A DNA stretch of 64,000 nucleotides from assembly GCA_944327225.1 (NCBI GenBank), contig CALVGZ010000001.1, positions 1 to 64,000 of the forward strand. The letters are read 5' to 3'. Of the stretch, positions 54,467 to 63,750 are shown in pieces; positions within the stretch are counted from its first letter, which is position 1; every line of letters starts with the position of its first letter. The stretch comes from Candidatus Gastranaerophilales bacterium (lineage in GTDB: Bacteria; Cyanobacteriota; Vampirovibrionia; Gastranaerophilales; Gastranaerophilaceae). The translations under genes were made by a program, and so were the position numbers. The notes under the pieces are model-generated. The model ran no database searches and was not told the origin of the DNA. It saw nothing but the letters and a program-made list of their open reading frames with translations.

Positions 54467-55915
54467 ATGCAGATGGTATCATTAATATTAATAATTTTTA
54501 TTTTGAATATGAATTTTGCATTTTGTGCCGAAAAGCTTTTTGAAAGCCCTATAGATTTACCTGTAAAAAAGGATTGTACTCTAAGTGAGTTTTGTGAAAA
54601 ATTCATTGATGATATTGATATTGAAAAATTTATTCGTAAAGAATTAAAAAACGATTATAAGGTTGTCAGCCTTGATGAATGTATCGATACTGCATTAAAA
54701 AATAATTTTGATATAGCTATAAAAGAGCATACATATAAAAGTTCTAAGTATGAATATCAAAATTCGCTGTCTAAATTTCTTCCCGTTTTGAAAACAACTT
54801 CTTATATTGCTGATTATAGCGGTCAAATTCTTGTTGGCGGTGTATTAAACGACAGTTTTCATGAAACGGCAATTTCGGTGAATTTTACGGCAGAACACAA
54901 GTTAACTGAAGGCGGGAGACAGATTTTTGAGGCCAAGGCTTCTAAATCTCTCGAAAGAGCAAAAAAACATGATTATAATTTTACAAAAACCGAGACAATT
55001 TATTTGGTTTCGAGATATTACTATGAGATGCTTTTAGCTAAATTAAATATTGAGATATATTTAAGAAATTTAATTGAAAGAAATGCCCAACTTGCACTTG
55101 CAAAAAAGCTTCAAAAATCCGGTTTTGGGACAAAATTTGATGTTATCCGCTCAGAAACCGAATCTGCCCAAGCAAAAGTTAATCTTTTAGAGGCTTTGAA
55201 TAAGTTTGTACTTTCTCAATCTCGTTTGGCAAATGTTATGGGAATTGAGGTAAATATGGCTTTGATGCCTTTTGAAGATGATATTAAACCCATGCATTTA
55301 GTAGATGAAAAATTAAATATAAGTGATTTTTTTGCACTTGCAGTTGAGAACAGAGAAGATTTGAAGGGTTATAAGGATTTAATTTCTTATGAAAAACAGA
55401 TTAAAAATGTTTATATGACGGATTTTATGCCAAAACCTTTACTAAATTTTCAAGAACAATTTCAAGGTACATTAAGCACATCTATCCGTCCTAACTATAT
55501 AGCTGCAGCTTTTGTAACATGGCAGCCAGGTGAAAATACAATTATGGGTACGGTTACAAAAATTAAGTCTCAGAAAGAAAAAATAAAGATAAGAACGCTT
55601 GAATTTCAAAATAAATTAAGAGAAATAGAACAAATTTTGGTTGATGCACTTTCCGTATCTGATTTTTCAAAAAAGGAAATGCTTGTAACCAAACAAAGAG
55701 TTGATTATTCAAATGAAAGTATAAAACTTGCCATGCTCAGATTTAATAACGGCAAAGGAATTTTATTGGATATAATTCAGGCTCAAAGTGAAATGACTCA
55801 AGCAAGAATTGAATATGTATCAACAATAGCTAAATATAATATTGCACAACTTCAGCTTTTGTATAATAGTGGTACTATCACAGATGAAAAGATAATTGCC
55901 AACTATAAGCCTTAA
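54467..55915 (+). CDS. TolC-family outer-membrane efflux channel
   Basis: The 482-residue protein has a signal peptide (ends FAFCA, about residue 20), then the paired repeats of the TolC fold: SLDECIDTALKNNFDI at the start of the first, long amphipathic helices, and LAVENREDLKGYKDLISYEKQIKNV at the start of the second. The last helix ends AKYNIAQLQLLYNSG. It forms a trimeric channel with inner-membrane pumps; none is adjacent. It supports an outer membrane. Confidence 0.85.
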   Translation: MQMVSLILIIFILNMNFAFCAEKLFESPIDLPVKKDCTLSEFCEKFIDDIDIEKFIRKELKNDYKVVSLDECIDTALKNNFDIAIKEHTYKSSKYEYQNSLSKFLPVLKTTSYIADYSGQILVGGVLNDSFHETAISVNFTAEHKLTEGGRQIFEAKASKSLERAKKHDYNFTKTETIYLVSRYYYEMLLAKLNIEIYLRNLIERNAQLALAKKLQKSGFGTKFDVIRSETESAQAKVNLLEALNKFVLSQSRLANVMGIEVNMALMPFEDDIKPMHLVDEKLNISDFFALAVENREDLKGYKDLISYEKQIKNVYMTDFMPKPLLNFQEQFQGTLSTSIRPNYIAAAFVTWQPGENTIMGTVTKIKSQKEKIKIRTLEFQNKLREIEQILVDALSVSDFSKKEMLVTKQRVDYSNESIKLAMLRFNNGKGILLDIIQAQSEMTQARIEYVSTIAKYNIAQLQLLYNSGTITDEKIIANYKP

Positions 55916-55927
55916 TAAAATTGTGTA

Positions 55928-55956
55928 TTGTAAAAATTTAAATTTTTCTATATACT
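55928..55956 (+). promoter_or_regulatory. Promoter of the ferredoxin gene (TTGTAA-N17-TATACT)
   Basis: TTGTAA at 55928-55933 and TATACT at 55951-55956 are 17 bases apart. The leader of about 24 bases contains AAGGAGA before the ATG at 55987. Confidence 0.65.
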
Positions 55957-55986
55957 TTATAGAGTAATTTGTTAAGGAGATTTAAA

Positions 55987-56166
55987 ATGAAAGTTACTAT
56001 CGAAGACGGTTGCATAGCATGTGGTGCTTGCGAATCTTTTTGCCCTGAAGTTTTCAAGGTTGAAGATATTTGCGTCGCTGATAATTCTAAGGTTGCAGGT
56101 AACGAAGATTGCGTAAAAGACGCTGCTGATGCTTGTCCTGTTAGTGTTATCAATGTAGCTGAATAA
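55987..56166 (+). CDS. Single [4Fe-4S] ferredoxin with extra disulfide cysteines
   Basis: The 59-residue electron carrier has C9, C12, C15 and C50 as expected cluster ligands, and C19 and C42 in the positions that form a disulfide in Thermotoga maritima ferredoxin. C29 is extra. The ATG at 55987 follows AAGGAGA; a longer frame from 55969 includes the ribosome site and is rejected. It is a single-gene unit with its own promoter and terminator. It would serve anaerobic redox enzymes in the cytoplasm. Confidence 0.92.
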   Translation: MKVTIEDGCIACGACESFCPEVFKVEDICVADNSKVAGNEDCVKDAADACPVSVINVAE

Positions 56167-56175
56167 TTTATTTAT

Positions 56176-56207
56176 AAAAATCGCTCTTTTGTTAAAGAGC
56201 GATTTTT
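56176..56207. terminator. Bidirectional terminator between ferredoxin and the convergent gene
   Basis: A stem TCGCTCTTT/AAAGAGCGA with a 4-base loop is flanked by A- and T-runs on both sides. It ends the ferredoxin transcript and, on the minus strand, the transcript of 56208-57281, whose stop codon touches it. Confidence 0.85.
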
Positions 56208-57281
56208 TTATGTTTGCGTACTATTGATTTTCTTTTGTTTAAGTCTTTTATCGATGAATTTTGCACCGGTTGAAAAAATGTTTCCAACTGCAAATCCGGC
56301 TATCATTGCTTTGATGCCGTTTAAAATAGGAAATATGGTGCCAAGTATCGGCATTGTTACGGTTGGAAATAACGGAATTCCCAAGTTAAGCAAGAGTGAC
56401 TTTCTTTCTTCTTTATCATCTGCTTTTGCAAGTGCTATACCAAATGTAGCAATTGGTACTGCTGCGGTTACCAAATCCGAAGGTGCTGCACCATAAGCAA
56501 TATCTCTTAATTTTGGAATTAATTCTTCCTGTTGAATTTTATTATAGTTTTCAATTGCTTTTTTGAGTGATTCACTTGCATCTTTTGGTATTTCGATTAT
56601 ATTTGCATTATATCTGACTCCTTCTGCAATTTTTGCATCTGAAAGCGGATGAGATAAATTGTGCCAAAGATTTTTAAGTTTGCCCTTTCTTCCCTCAAAG
56701 AGTTTTTTTGTACCCAGCTTTTCGTTTTGTGCGGCTGCCGTTATGCTTTCATCAAGTTTTTTGAACATTTCGTCAAATTCTTTGAGTTTATCTTTGAGGC
56801 TGTCGCCGTCTTCTGCTTTTTTTATGGCTTCTTGTGCCTTTTCATATTTTCCTTTTACTGATTTATAAACATTTGAGCGATACCAGTTGCTAAATTTATC
56901 AAACCCTTTTTTTATAAATTTAAAAGGTGTTTTTTTATCAACAAAATCTATTGCCCTGCCGATTGTTTCATCTTTAATATTATTAGTATTGTTTCCAAAA
57001 TCTTCTATAATATTCTTTGTATTTTCTAAATCATTCCCGGTGGGTAGTCTAAATTTTTTACTTCCAATCGCATAGCTGACCGCTCCCAAAAGGATTAAAG
57101 CGACTGAACCTATAATTAGTCTTTTTTTAATTTTTTTGTTTTTTATCTTTTTTTCATCGTTATAATATTGCACTTTGCTATTAGCGTAAGTGTTTACCAT
57201 ATAATTTTTTTTAGACGATAAATCTAATTTAGTAAATTTACAGTATAAGTTTGTCTGTGATTTTTCGGCACTGTTAATCAT
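56208..57281 (-). CDS. Lineage-specific membrane protein of unknown function
   Basis: The 357-residue protein has a basic N-terminal region (res 40-53, KKIKNKKIKKR) before a transmembrane helix (about 54-70), a long polar helical middle (res 80-250) and two or three hydrophobic segments near the C-terminus (PIATFGIALA, LFPTVTMPILGTIF, IAGFAVGNIFSTG). No signal peptide of standard type. I recognise no family. The layout of N-terminal helix, charged middle and C-terminal hydrophobic part recalls the protein at 32959-34362. Confidence 0.65.
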   Translation of the reverse strand: MINSAEKSQTNLYCKFTKLDLSSKKNYMVNTYANSKVQYYNDEKKIKNKKIKKRLIIGSVALILLGAVSYAIGSKKFRLPTGNDLENTKNIIEDFGNNTNNIKDETIGRAIDFVDKKTPFKFIKKGFDKFSNWYRSNVYKSVKGKYEKAQEAIKKAEDGDSLKDKLKEFDEMFKKLDESITAAAQNEKLGTKKLFEGRKGKLKNLWHNLSHPLSDAKIAEGVRYNANIIEIPKDASESLKKAIENYNKIQQEELIPKLRDIAYGAAPSDLVTAAVPIATFGIALAKADDKEERKSLLLNLGIPLFPTVTMPILGTIFPILNGIKAMIAGFAVGNIFSTGAKFIDKRLKQKKINSTQT

Positions 57282-57308
57282 ATATAAATAAAAACAAAGA
57301 AAGCATTT

Positions 57309-58448
57309 TTATTGACTTTTCTTATTTTTTTTATTTTTTTCTTTAATTTTTGCTAATTCTTTTAAGTTTGTTTTAGCATTATCTATTGAATATTTTGCAA
57401 CAGGTCTTTTAGTTTTTCTATCATAAAATATAAGCCAATGCCGAGCTTTTTTGTCATTTATGCAAAAGGAAAGTTTGCCCGCCACTCTATCTCCCGGAGC
57501 AATTGTTTTGAACCAAAGTGATGTGTCTCCAAATGGACTTGGAAAAAATATTTGTTCTGTGTTGGATGCAAGTGCAATATCAAATGTGGAGAAGGTGTAA
57601 TCTGTATAGTTGTCTATTCCGAGGGATAAGACTATAGTATTTTCAACGCCAAAAGGGTCTTTTTCAAGACTTATTGAATTTATTCTGACTTTTAATCCTT
57701 CAAGAAATAATTCTTCTTGTTTGAAGGCATCTTTCGAAAATACCGGTAAATCCATGCCTGTTTCGATTTTTATTTTTAATTCGTCCCCCGGTTTTATCAT
57801 AAAACCTTCACCTTTTTTGATTATTGCTGCAGTTAATCCAACTACTCCCCCTATGGCTGCTCCGCCTGCTACGGTATATCCGTTGGATGCTATTGCGGCA
57901 CCAAGTCCGAGAACATTAAGAGCAAATAGTCCGCCTGCAACCCCGCCCAACAAGGTGTATCCTGCGTGAGTTGCCAGTGTTTTTGCTGTTCCTTTTACAA
58001 GATTATCTTTTGTTGAAAGTGATGCTTGTATTGGAATTTCTCGTCCGTCAGGAGTTACCATATAATCAAAATCTATGTTTACATAACCGTCTCTACCCAT
58101 ATTTTTCGGATTTTCGATAAATTTTACAAGTCCATGAACAATTGTTCCTGTGGGAATTATTATTCCTTTATCGGATTCAACATCGGAAGTTACTTCTGCA
58201 AAAAATTCATCACCTTCAAGTGTGTAACCCGAGCTTAGTACTTGGGATACCGTTAAATTTATAGTATCTTTTTCGTCCAGATGTTCAATTTCGCCTGTAA
58301 ACAGTTTTTTGTCCAAATTTTTGTCAATTGTTTCGTCTTTTTGTACGTGTCCTGACATGGATGCACAGTAAACCAGTTGAATATTTGTTAAATTAACAAA
58401 CATTACGGTTAATATTATTGCAATTATTTTTTTAAATTTAATCCCCAT
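57309..58448 (-). CDS. Secreted envelope protein of unknown function with glycine-rich hydrophobic hairpin
   Basis: The 379-residue protein starts at ATG 58448; its signal peptide runs to about residue 29 (VYCA). The mature part has beta-rich segments and a central Gly/Ala-rich hydrophobic hairpin (LLGGVAGGLFALNVLGLG, then GGAAIGGVVGLTAAII), which recalls glycine-zipper envelope proteins. A loop IIPTGTIVHGLVKFI resembles segments of conjugal TrbI-like and similar beta-barrel folds, but this is weak. The C-terminus is Lys-rich. A longer frame from 58508 is unlikely because a promoter lies inside it. Confidence 0.68.
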   Translation of the reverse strand: MGIKFKKIIAIILTVMFVNLTNIQLVYCASMSGHVQKDETIDKNLDKKLFTGEIEHLDEKDTINLTVSQVLSSGYTLEGDEFFAEVTSDVESDKGIIIPTGTIVHGLVKFIENPKNMGRDGYVNIDFDYMVTPDGREIPIQASLSTKDNLVKGTAKTLATHAGYTLLGGVAGGLFALNVLGLGAAIASNGYTVAGGAAIGGVVGLTAAIIKKGEGFMIKPGDELKIKIETGMDLPVFSKDAFKQEELFLEGLKVRINSISLEKDPFGVENTIVLSLGIDNYTDYTFSTFDIALASNTEQIFFPSPFGDTSLWFKTIAPGDRVAGKLSFCINDKKARHWLIFYDRKTKRPVAKYSIDNAKTNLKELAKIKEKNKKNKKSQ

Positions 58449-58460
58449 CGTATGATTAAT

Positions 58461-58488
58461 ATTATAGTACGCATTTATATTAAGTAAA
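58461..58488 (-). promoter_or_regulatory. Promoter close to the start of 57309-58448
   Basis: On the minus strand TTTACT (58488-58483) and TATAAT (58466-58461) are 16 bases apart. Transcription would start near 58454, only about 6 bases before the ATG, so the mRNA would be nearly leaderless. Confidence 0.5.
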
Positions 58489-58551
58489 ATATAATTAATT
58501 TTTTTCATATTTTTAATTTATAATTTAAGTAAGGTTAAAAAAGGAGAAAGT

Positions 58552-58860
58552 ATGAAAGATTGTATTTTTTGCAAAATATTAAATAAAGAGATTCCTTCTA
58601 AATTCATTTATGAGGATGATTATTGTTTTGCTATAAACGATATCAATCCTAAAGCAAAAAAACATATTTTGGTAATCCCAAAGCAGCACATTGAATCTTT
58701 GAATGAAGTAAAAGATTTTAATATTGTAAAAAAAATGTTTGAAGCTATTTCAAAAATTAATATTCAGGAAAATATTTCTCATTTCAAGACTTTAATAAAT
58801 ACAGGTGCCGATGCTGGTCAAGAAGTTATGCATCTGCATATACATATTTTATCGGATTAA
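58552..58860 (+). CDS. HIT-family nucleotide hydrolase (HINT-like)
   Basis: The 102-residue protein begins CIFCKILNKEIPS (C4, C7) and ends with the catalytic histidine triad HLHIHIL (H94, H96, H98). The AINDINPKAKKHILVIPK segment is conserved. It hydrolyses AMP-linked small molecules such as AMP-lysine. It is slightly shorter than the usual 110-115 residues but complete in its motifs. AAGGAG precedes the ATG. Confidence 0.9.
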   Translation: MKDCIFCKILNKEIPSKFIYEDDYCFAINDINPKAKKHILVIPKQHIESLNEVKDFNIVKKMFEAISKINIQENISHFKTLINTGADAGQEVMHLHIHILSD

Positions 58861-58862
58861 GT

Positions 58863-59417
58863 ATGACTGTTTTACAAGAAAAAATTAAATCTAAAACCCT
58901 TTTGAGGCAAAATGCTCTTAAAAAAAGAGAGCTTTTTGCGGATTCTGGCATGCTTAAAAAAAATTCTTCTTTGATTGTTTCCAAAATATTAAATTCGGAA
59001 TTATTTACATCCTGCAAACATGTTGGTTTGTATTTTCCTATAAAAAATGAGGTTGATTTACTGCCCCTGCTTAAGGTAAAAGGTAAAAAGTTTTATTTTC
59101 CGGCTTGTGTAAATAATGACCTTGAATTCAGGTTATTTGACGGATTTGAAAATTTAAAAAAAGGTGCATTTAATATTTATGAATCAGTATTGGCTCCAGT
59201 GGAACCTGAGGTTTTGGATTTAATTTTTGTTCCTGCCTTGATGGCTAATAGCCGATTTTATCGTTTGGGCTACGGCAAGGGTTTTTATGATAGATATTTT
59301 ATTAAAAATAATGTAAAAGCTAAGAAAATAATTGTAGTTCAAAATGCTTTTGTGTGCGATGATTTTATTGAAGATTCTTCTGATGTTCAATGCGATTATA
59401 TTTTGTCTGAAAGTTAA
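58863..59417 (+). CDS. 5-Formyltetrahydrofolate cyclo-ligase family protein
   Basis: The 184-residue protein has a basic N-terminus (KSKTLLRQNALKKRE, ATP phosphate contact), FPIKNEVDLLPLL, and the signature GYGKGFYDRYF. The family converts 5-formyl-THF to 5,10-methenyl-THF with ATP. Length is normal. It follows the HIT gene by 2 bases in the same operon. Confidence 0.9.
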   Translation: MTVLQEKIKSKTLLRQNALKKRELFADSGMLKKNSSLIVSKILNSELFTSCKHVGLYFPIKNEVDLLPLLKVKGKKFYFPACVNNDLEFRLFDGFENLKKGAFNIYESVLAPVEPEVLDLIFVPALMANSRFYRLGYGKGFYDRYFIKNNVKAKKIIVVQNAFVCDDFIEDSSDVQCDYILSES

Positions 59418-59457
59418 TATATTTGCTAAAAATATTAAAATATTTTAAAATCGTCTT

Positions 59458-60039
59458 ATGGATGAACTTAGAAAAAAACACATTGTTCAAATAGCTCATA
59501 ATGACAACTTGATTAATGGTTTTGTTGTTGATTATTCTGCAGATAGAGTTATGATTTTAGTTGCTAATGAATTTTTGAATCAGGCCCAAGATTTGAAAGA
59601 ACTTGATGAACTTGAAGTAATTGTTTTTACTCATCTTGGTTTAAAAAAAATGAAAAGTGCAGTTATTTCGGAATTGAATAATGATAATTGTTTGATTATT
59701 GAGAATTCTCCTGCCTATCCCGTTCCTCAAAAGCGTGAGTTTGCCAGAGTTTTGAGTACCATTAAATTTTTAATAATAAAAAAGGATGCCGTTTATAATT
59801 GTAATTGTGTTAATATATCAGCAGGCGGAATTGCTTTTTCGTGTGATGATTCTGATTTTCAAATAGGGGATACGGTTAAATTGAAATTTTTTGAACGTGA
59901 TTTTGGTAAAGATATTATATGTATGGCAGATATTGTTAAGCGTTATGGTAATGTATTTGCAGCTAAATATAAAAATTTAAGCGGATTCGATGAAGACAGA
60001 ATTGTAAAACATGTGTTTAAATTGATGGTACATGAGTAA
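59458..60039 (+). CDS. PilZ-domain cyclic-di-GMP receptor
   Basis: The 193-residue protein has an N-terminal YcgR-like beta domain and a C-terminal PilZ domain with R93-x3-R97 (KREFAR) and N119-x-S-x2-G (NISAGG), the two parts of the cyclic-di-GMP site. Binding should alter motility, pili or surface attachment; a pilin pair lies elsewhere in the window. It lies in a plus-strand run with the TPR protein that follows. Confidence 0.87.
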   Translation: MDELRKKHIVQIAHNDNLINGFVVDYSADRVMILVANEFLNQAQDLKELDELEVIVFTHLGLKKMKSAVISELNNDNCLIIENSPAYPVPQKREFARVLSTIKFLIIKKDAVYNCNCVNISAGGIAFSCDDSDFQIGDTVKLKFFERDFGKDIICMADIVKRYGNVFAAKYKNLSGFDEDRIVKHVFKLMVHE

Positions 60040-60054
60040 GAATTTGGAGTTATT

Positions 60055-61647
60055 TTGGAAGATATAAAAAAAATTGAAAGAGAAATAAACAAATTGACTA
60101 AAAAAGGTGAAATTCAGCAAGCAATTGAATATTGTCAAAGTTTGCTTTTAAAGGAACCTTCCGATACTAATTTGCACATCAGATTGGGTGATTTGTATCT
60201 TGATTGGCATTTAGATATTTACCAAGCCAAACAATATATTGATGAAGCTATAACAGAATATCAAAAGGCTGCCGAAGTATTAATTGATAATGGTGAGATA
60301 TATTATAAAATAGGTCTTGCACTTTATCATAAGGGCGAACTCGATAAAGCTATCAATTATTTTAATATATCATCGGATAAAGGCGGAAATAAAGCCCAAA
60401 ATTATTACATGATTTCAAATTGTTTAAAAAGAAAGGACAGATTTCAGGATGCCTTGGAAAATGTAAATATGGCACTGAAATATGCTTTCTTTTCAACTTC
60501 TAGGCTTCATTATTCCAAGTCCAGACTTTTAAATGCCTTATATTTTAAAGATTATAAAAAGAGATTTCTTGCATATATTGAGTTGATACTGTCGTATATT
60601 ACATTACCGTTCGATAAAGAGGCAAAAAAGAATTTGAAATCTAAACTAAAATGGTTTCAAATTTTACCCACCTTGTTTAAAGCTGACAGTTATTTTGCTT
60701 CAGGCCAAATTGAACTTGCTTTCGAATGTTATTCAAAAGCAATAGATAAAATGCCCGGATTTTCTGCTTTGTATGTTGCACTTGGAGATACATACAGACG
60801 TGCAGGTAAGTTAGAAGAAGCAATCATAGAATATAAGATGGCTTTATGGATTGATTCATTGTGTCATAGTGCATATTCCGGAATAGTTCAGGCCTATGAG
60901 GAACTTGGTGATTACGATAATGCGATAAATTATTACCAAAAATATATAAAAATACATCCTTATAATGCAGTTTTGCATTCAAATATTGCAAATTTGTATT
61001 TTATGAAAGGTGAAGCAGAAAAAGCTATTTCTCATTATCAATCGGCAATTTCTATTAACCCTAAACCAGATTGGACAAGTATTGTTGCTCAGACTTTGGG
61101 GTATATTCAACAAAATGTTATAAAAAATACGGATTGTGCAATTGCGAACTATCAAATGGCACACATGTTGACTCCTAAAGAAATTGATGTATATATTTCT
61201 CTAGGTAGTGCATTTTATGATAATGAAGACTATAAAAATGCTTTAATTGTTTACAGAAGGGCACTTGAATTAGAGCCTAAGAATTCAAGAATTCACTGCA
61301 ATTTGGGTTATTTGTATTGGGGTATGGGAGATCTCGATGAAGCAATTAAAGAATATTCTTTGTCTATTAAATATGATCCTACGTATGATATTGCCCACAA
61401 TAATCTTGGAGTAATTTATCTTGATGATTTAGTTCAACTTCAAAAAGCAATTGATTGCTTTAATACTGCGATTGAATGTAATCCAAATTATGCACTTGCA
61501 TATTATAATCTTGGTCGTTCTTATGCACTTAAGGGTGAAAATGTGGAAGCGGCAAAATATTTCCAGCAGGCTATGGATGTAAATAATATAACAAATGAAA
61601 TTGACCCTGCTGATATTCAGGAGAGATTAAATAATTTATTTAATTAA
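60055..61647 (+). CDS. Large TPR-repeat protein
   Basis: The 530-residue protein is made of about twelve tetratricopeptide repeats, from residue ~20 to the end, with a non-repeat insert around residues 165-205. Typical units are AIEEYKMAL-like and ALVDYRRALELEPKN-like. The start is TTG at 60055 with GGAG six bases upstream. No signal peptide, so probably a cytoplasmic scaffold. It lies 15 bases after the PilZ gene and may be a partner. Confidence 0.85.
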   Translation: MEDIKKIEREINKLTKKGEIQQAIEYCQSLLLKEPSDTNLHIRLGDLYLDWHLDIYQAKQYIDEAITEYQKAAEVLIDNGEIYYKIGLALYHKGELDKAINYFNISSDKGGNKAQNYYMISNCLKRKDRFQDALENVNMALKYAFFSTSRLHYSKSRLLNALYFKDYKKRFLAYIELILSYITLPFDKEAKKNLKSKLKWFQILPTLFKADSYFASGQIELAFECYSKAIDKMPGFSALYVALGDTYRRAGKLEEAIIEYKMALWIDSLCHSAYSGIVQAYEELGDYDNAINYYQKYIKIHPYNAVLHSNIANLYFMKGEAEKAISHYQSAISINPKPDWTSIVAQTLGYIQQNVIKNTDCAIANYQMAHMLTPKEIDVYISLGSAFYDNEDYKNALIVYRRALELEPKNSRIHCNLGYLYWGMGDLDEAIKEYSLSIKYDPTYDIAHNNLGVIYLDDLVQLQKAIDCFNTAIECNPNYALAYYNLGRSYALKGENVEAAKYFQQAMDVNNITNEIDPADIQERLNNLFN

Positions 61648-61697
61648 CTTAACAGGCTGATTAAATTAATTTATATTTTGTTATAGGATTCATTATC

Positions 61698-62663
61698 ATG
61701 AGTATTTGGATTTACATATTTAAACGTATCATAGGTAGTATCCCGATTCTTTTTATGGTGTCAATTATAAGTTTTTTTCTAATCAGGCTTTCTCCTGTTG
61801 ATCCTTTGGCACAATTAAAATTGAATCCCGCAATAAGTGCTGAAACAATTGAAAAAGAAAAGATTAGACTTGGTTTGGATAAACCTGTTATTGTACAATA
61901 TTGTTTGTGGGCTAGGAATTTTATTTCGGGAAATATGGGTTATTGCACCGATAATACAAAAGTATCCACAAAAATAAAAGGCAGAATTTTAAATACCTTG
62001 TTATTGTCATTCTGTGTTATTTTTGCAAGTTGGATTATCGCTATTCCGCTTGGAATATTGGCGGCACTATATTATAATTCTTTTTTTGATAGAATATTGA
62101 CACTTTTTTCTAGTGTTGGTATGGCAATTCCTTCGTTCTTTTTTGCTATATTGATGTTGCTTTTTGCCCAGCGTACAGGTTGGTTTCCACCGGGCGGCTT
62201 AACAAGCTCCAATTTTGATGAACTTAGTTTTGTTTCTAAGTTTTTTGATATTTCCAGACATTTATTTCTTCCGGTATTTGTTTTGACTACAATTTCATTG
62301 TCATCTTTAATGAGACAAATGAGGGCTAATCTGCTTGATATTTTAAGTTCTGAATATATACGATTTGCTTATGCAAAAGGCCTTAGTAAATCAAAAATTA
62401 TTTTAAAACATGCCCTCAGGAATGCAATTAATCCTATTATTACGCTTTTGGGATTTGAATTTGCAGGCTTGCTTTCGGGTGCTGCTTTAACAGAATATGT
62501 TTTTCAATATCCGGGTCTTGGAAAGTTGATATTGGAAGCTGTAATGCAGTCTGATATAAATCTTGTTATGGCAAGTCTTATGATTGGTGCGATTATGTTG
62601 ATTGTTGGCAATTTAATTGCAGATATATTACTAAAGATTACAGACCCGAGGGTGAGGATTTAA
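61698..62663 (+). CDS. Peptide/nickel-type ABC transporter permease (DppB-like)
   Basis: The 321-residue permease has six membrane helices, the DppB start (KRIIGSIPILFMVSIISFFLI), the periplasmic segment LGLDKPVIVQY, and the EAA loop YIRFAYAKGLSKSKIILKHALRN that contacts the ATPase. It pairs with the DppC-like subunit encoded next (TAATG overlap). The substrate is unknown; the binding protein and ATPases are not in the window. Confidence 0.9.
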   Translation: MSIWIYIFKRIIGSIPILFMVSIISFFLIRLSPVDPLAQLKLNPAISAETIEKEKIRLGLDKPVIVQYCLWARNFISGNMGYCTDNTKVSTKIKGRILNTLLLSFCVIFASWIIAIPLGILAALYYNSFFDRILTLFSSVGMAIPSFFFAILMLLFAQRTGWFPPGGLTSSNFDELSFVSKFFDISRHLFLPVFVLTTISLSSLMRQMRANLLDILSSEYIRFAYAKGLSKSKIILKHALRNAINPIITLLGFEFAGLLSGAALTEYVFQYPGLGKLILEAVMQSDINLVMASLMIGAIMLIVGNLIADILLKITDPRVRI

Positions 62664-63724
62664 TGCTTAATTTTTTTAAAATTATAAAAAAAGATAAAAT
62701 TCCTTTTATTGCATTAGTTTCTCTACTTTTAATGTATTTTTTGATTATATTTGCAGATTTTTTTGCAATTTATCCTTCAACTTATGCAAACAGAAAGCTT
62801 GCTTATCAGCCCCCCAGTAATTTATATATTATTACGCCTGAAAATAAACTTGTTTTTCCATATACTTATAATTTTGAAAAATATTTTAATGAAGAAACTT
62901 TATCTGTTGAATATAAGCAATTAAGAGATAAAAAATATAAAATAAAATTTTTTTCAAAAGGATATGAATATAAAGTTTTAGGTTTGTTTAAAACGAATAT
63001 ACATTTAATTTCAAAGCCTGATGATTGCAATTTGTTTCTTTTGGGTACGGATATAAACGGGCATGACGTGTATTCGAGATTGTTTTTTGGCGGTAGAATT
63101 TCTCTTACTATTGGCTTTTTAGCTTTATTAATTTCGTTTCCTATTGGTGCTGTATATGGTGGTATATCAGGATATTTGGGTGGTTGGGCAGATAAAATTT
63201 TAATGAGAGTTGCTGAAGCTATTATGTCTATTCCAAGTTTTTATTTATTAATTATTTTAGCTTCAATATTACCTTCTAATATGACATCTATTCAGCGTTT
63301 TGCTTTAATTACCGCAATTTTGGCTTTCATTGGCTGGGCAGGATTTTCAAGGGTTATAAGAGGTATGGTCTTATCTATAAAAAATCAGGAATATATTAAA
63401 TCTATAGAAACTATCGGTGCTTCCAAAAAAAGAATTATATTAAAGCACATTTTACCTCAGACATCAAGCTATGTGGTCATTGCAATAACATTATCTGTCC
63501 CGTCATATATATTAGCGGAGTCGGGATTAAGTTTTTTGGGTCTTGGAATTCAGCTACCTGATGCAAGTTGGGGAAATATGTTAAGGGAAGCACAAGAGTT
63601 TGCAAATATAATATACAGACCGTGGTTGTTGATGCCGGGTTTTTTAATTTTTATTGCAGTTTTGTCTTTTAATGTTTTAGGAGATAAAATTAGAGATATC
63701 CTTGACCCAAAAACAATCAAGTAA
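62663..63724 (+). CDS. Peptide/nickel-type ABC transporter permease (DppC-like)
   Basis: The 353-residue permease has the DppC core: LLGTDINGHDVYSRLFFGGRISL, and the EAA loop EYIKSIETIGASKKRIILKHILP, then LSFLGLGIQLPDASWGNML. It has an N-terminal helix followed by a longer periplasmic insert (about residues 40-125) than usual. It forms the heterodimeric channel with the upstream permease. Confidence 0.9.
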   Translation: MLNFFKIIKKDKIPFIALVSLLLMYFLIIFADFFAIYPSTYANRKLAYQPPSNLYIITPENKLVFPYTYNFEKYFNEETLSVEYKQLRDKKYKIKFFSKGYEYKVLGLFKTNIHLISKPDDCNLFLLGTDINGHDVYSRLFFGGRISLTIGFLALLISFPIGAVYGGISGYLGGWADKILMRVAEAIMSIPSFYLLIILASILPSNMTSIQRFALITAILAFIGWAGFSRVIRGMVLSIKNQEYIKSIETIGASKKRIILKHILPQTSSYVVIAITLSVPSYILAESGLSFLGLGIQLPDASWGNMLREAQEFANIIYRPWLLMPGFLIFIAVLSFNVLGDKIRDILDPKTIK

Positions 63725-63750
63725 TCATTATAAAAAAGGAATTAGTTAAG

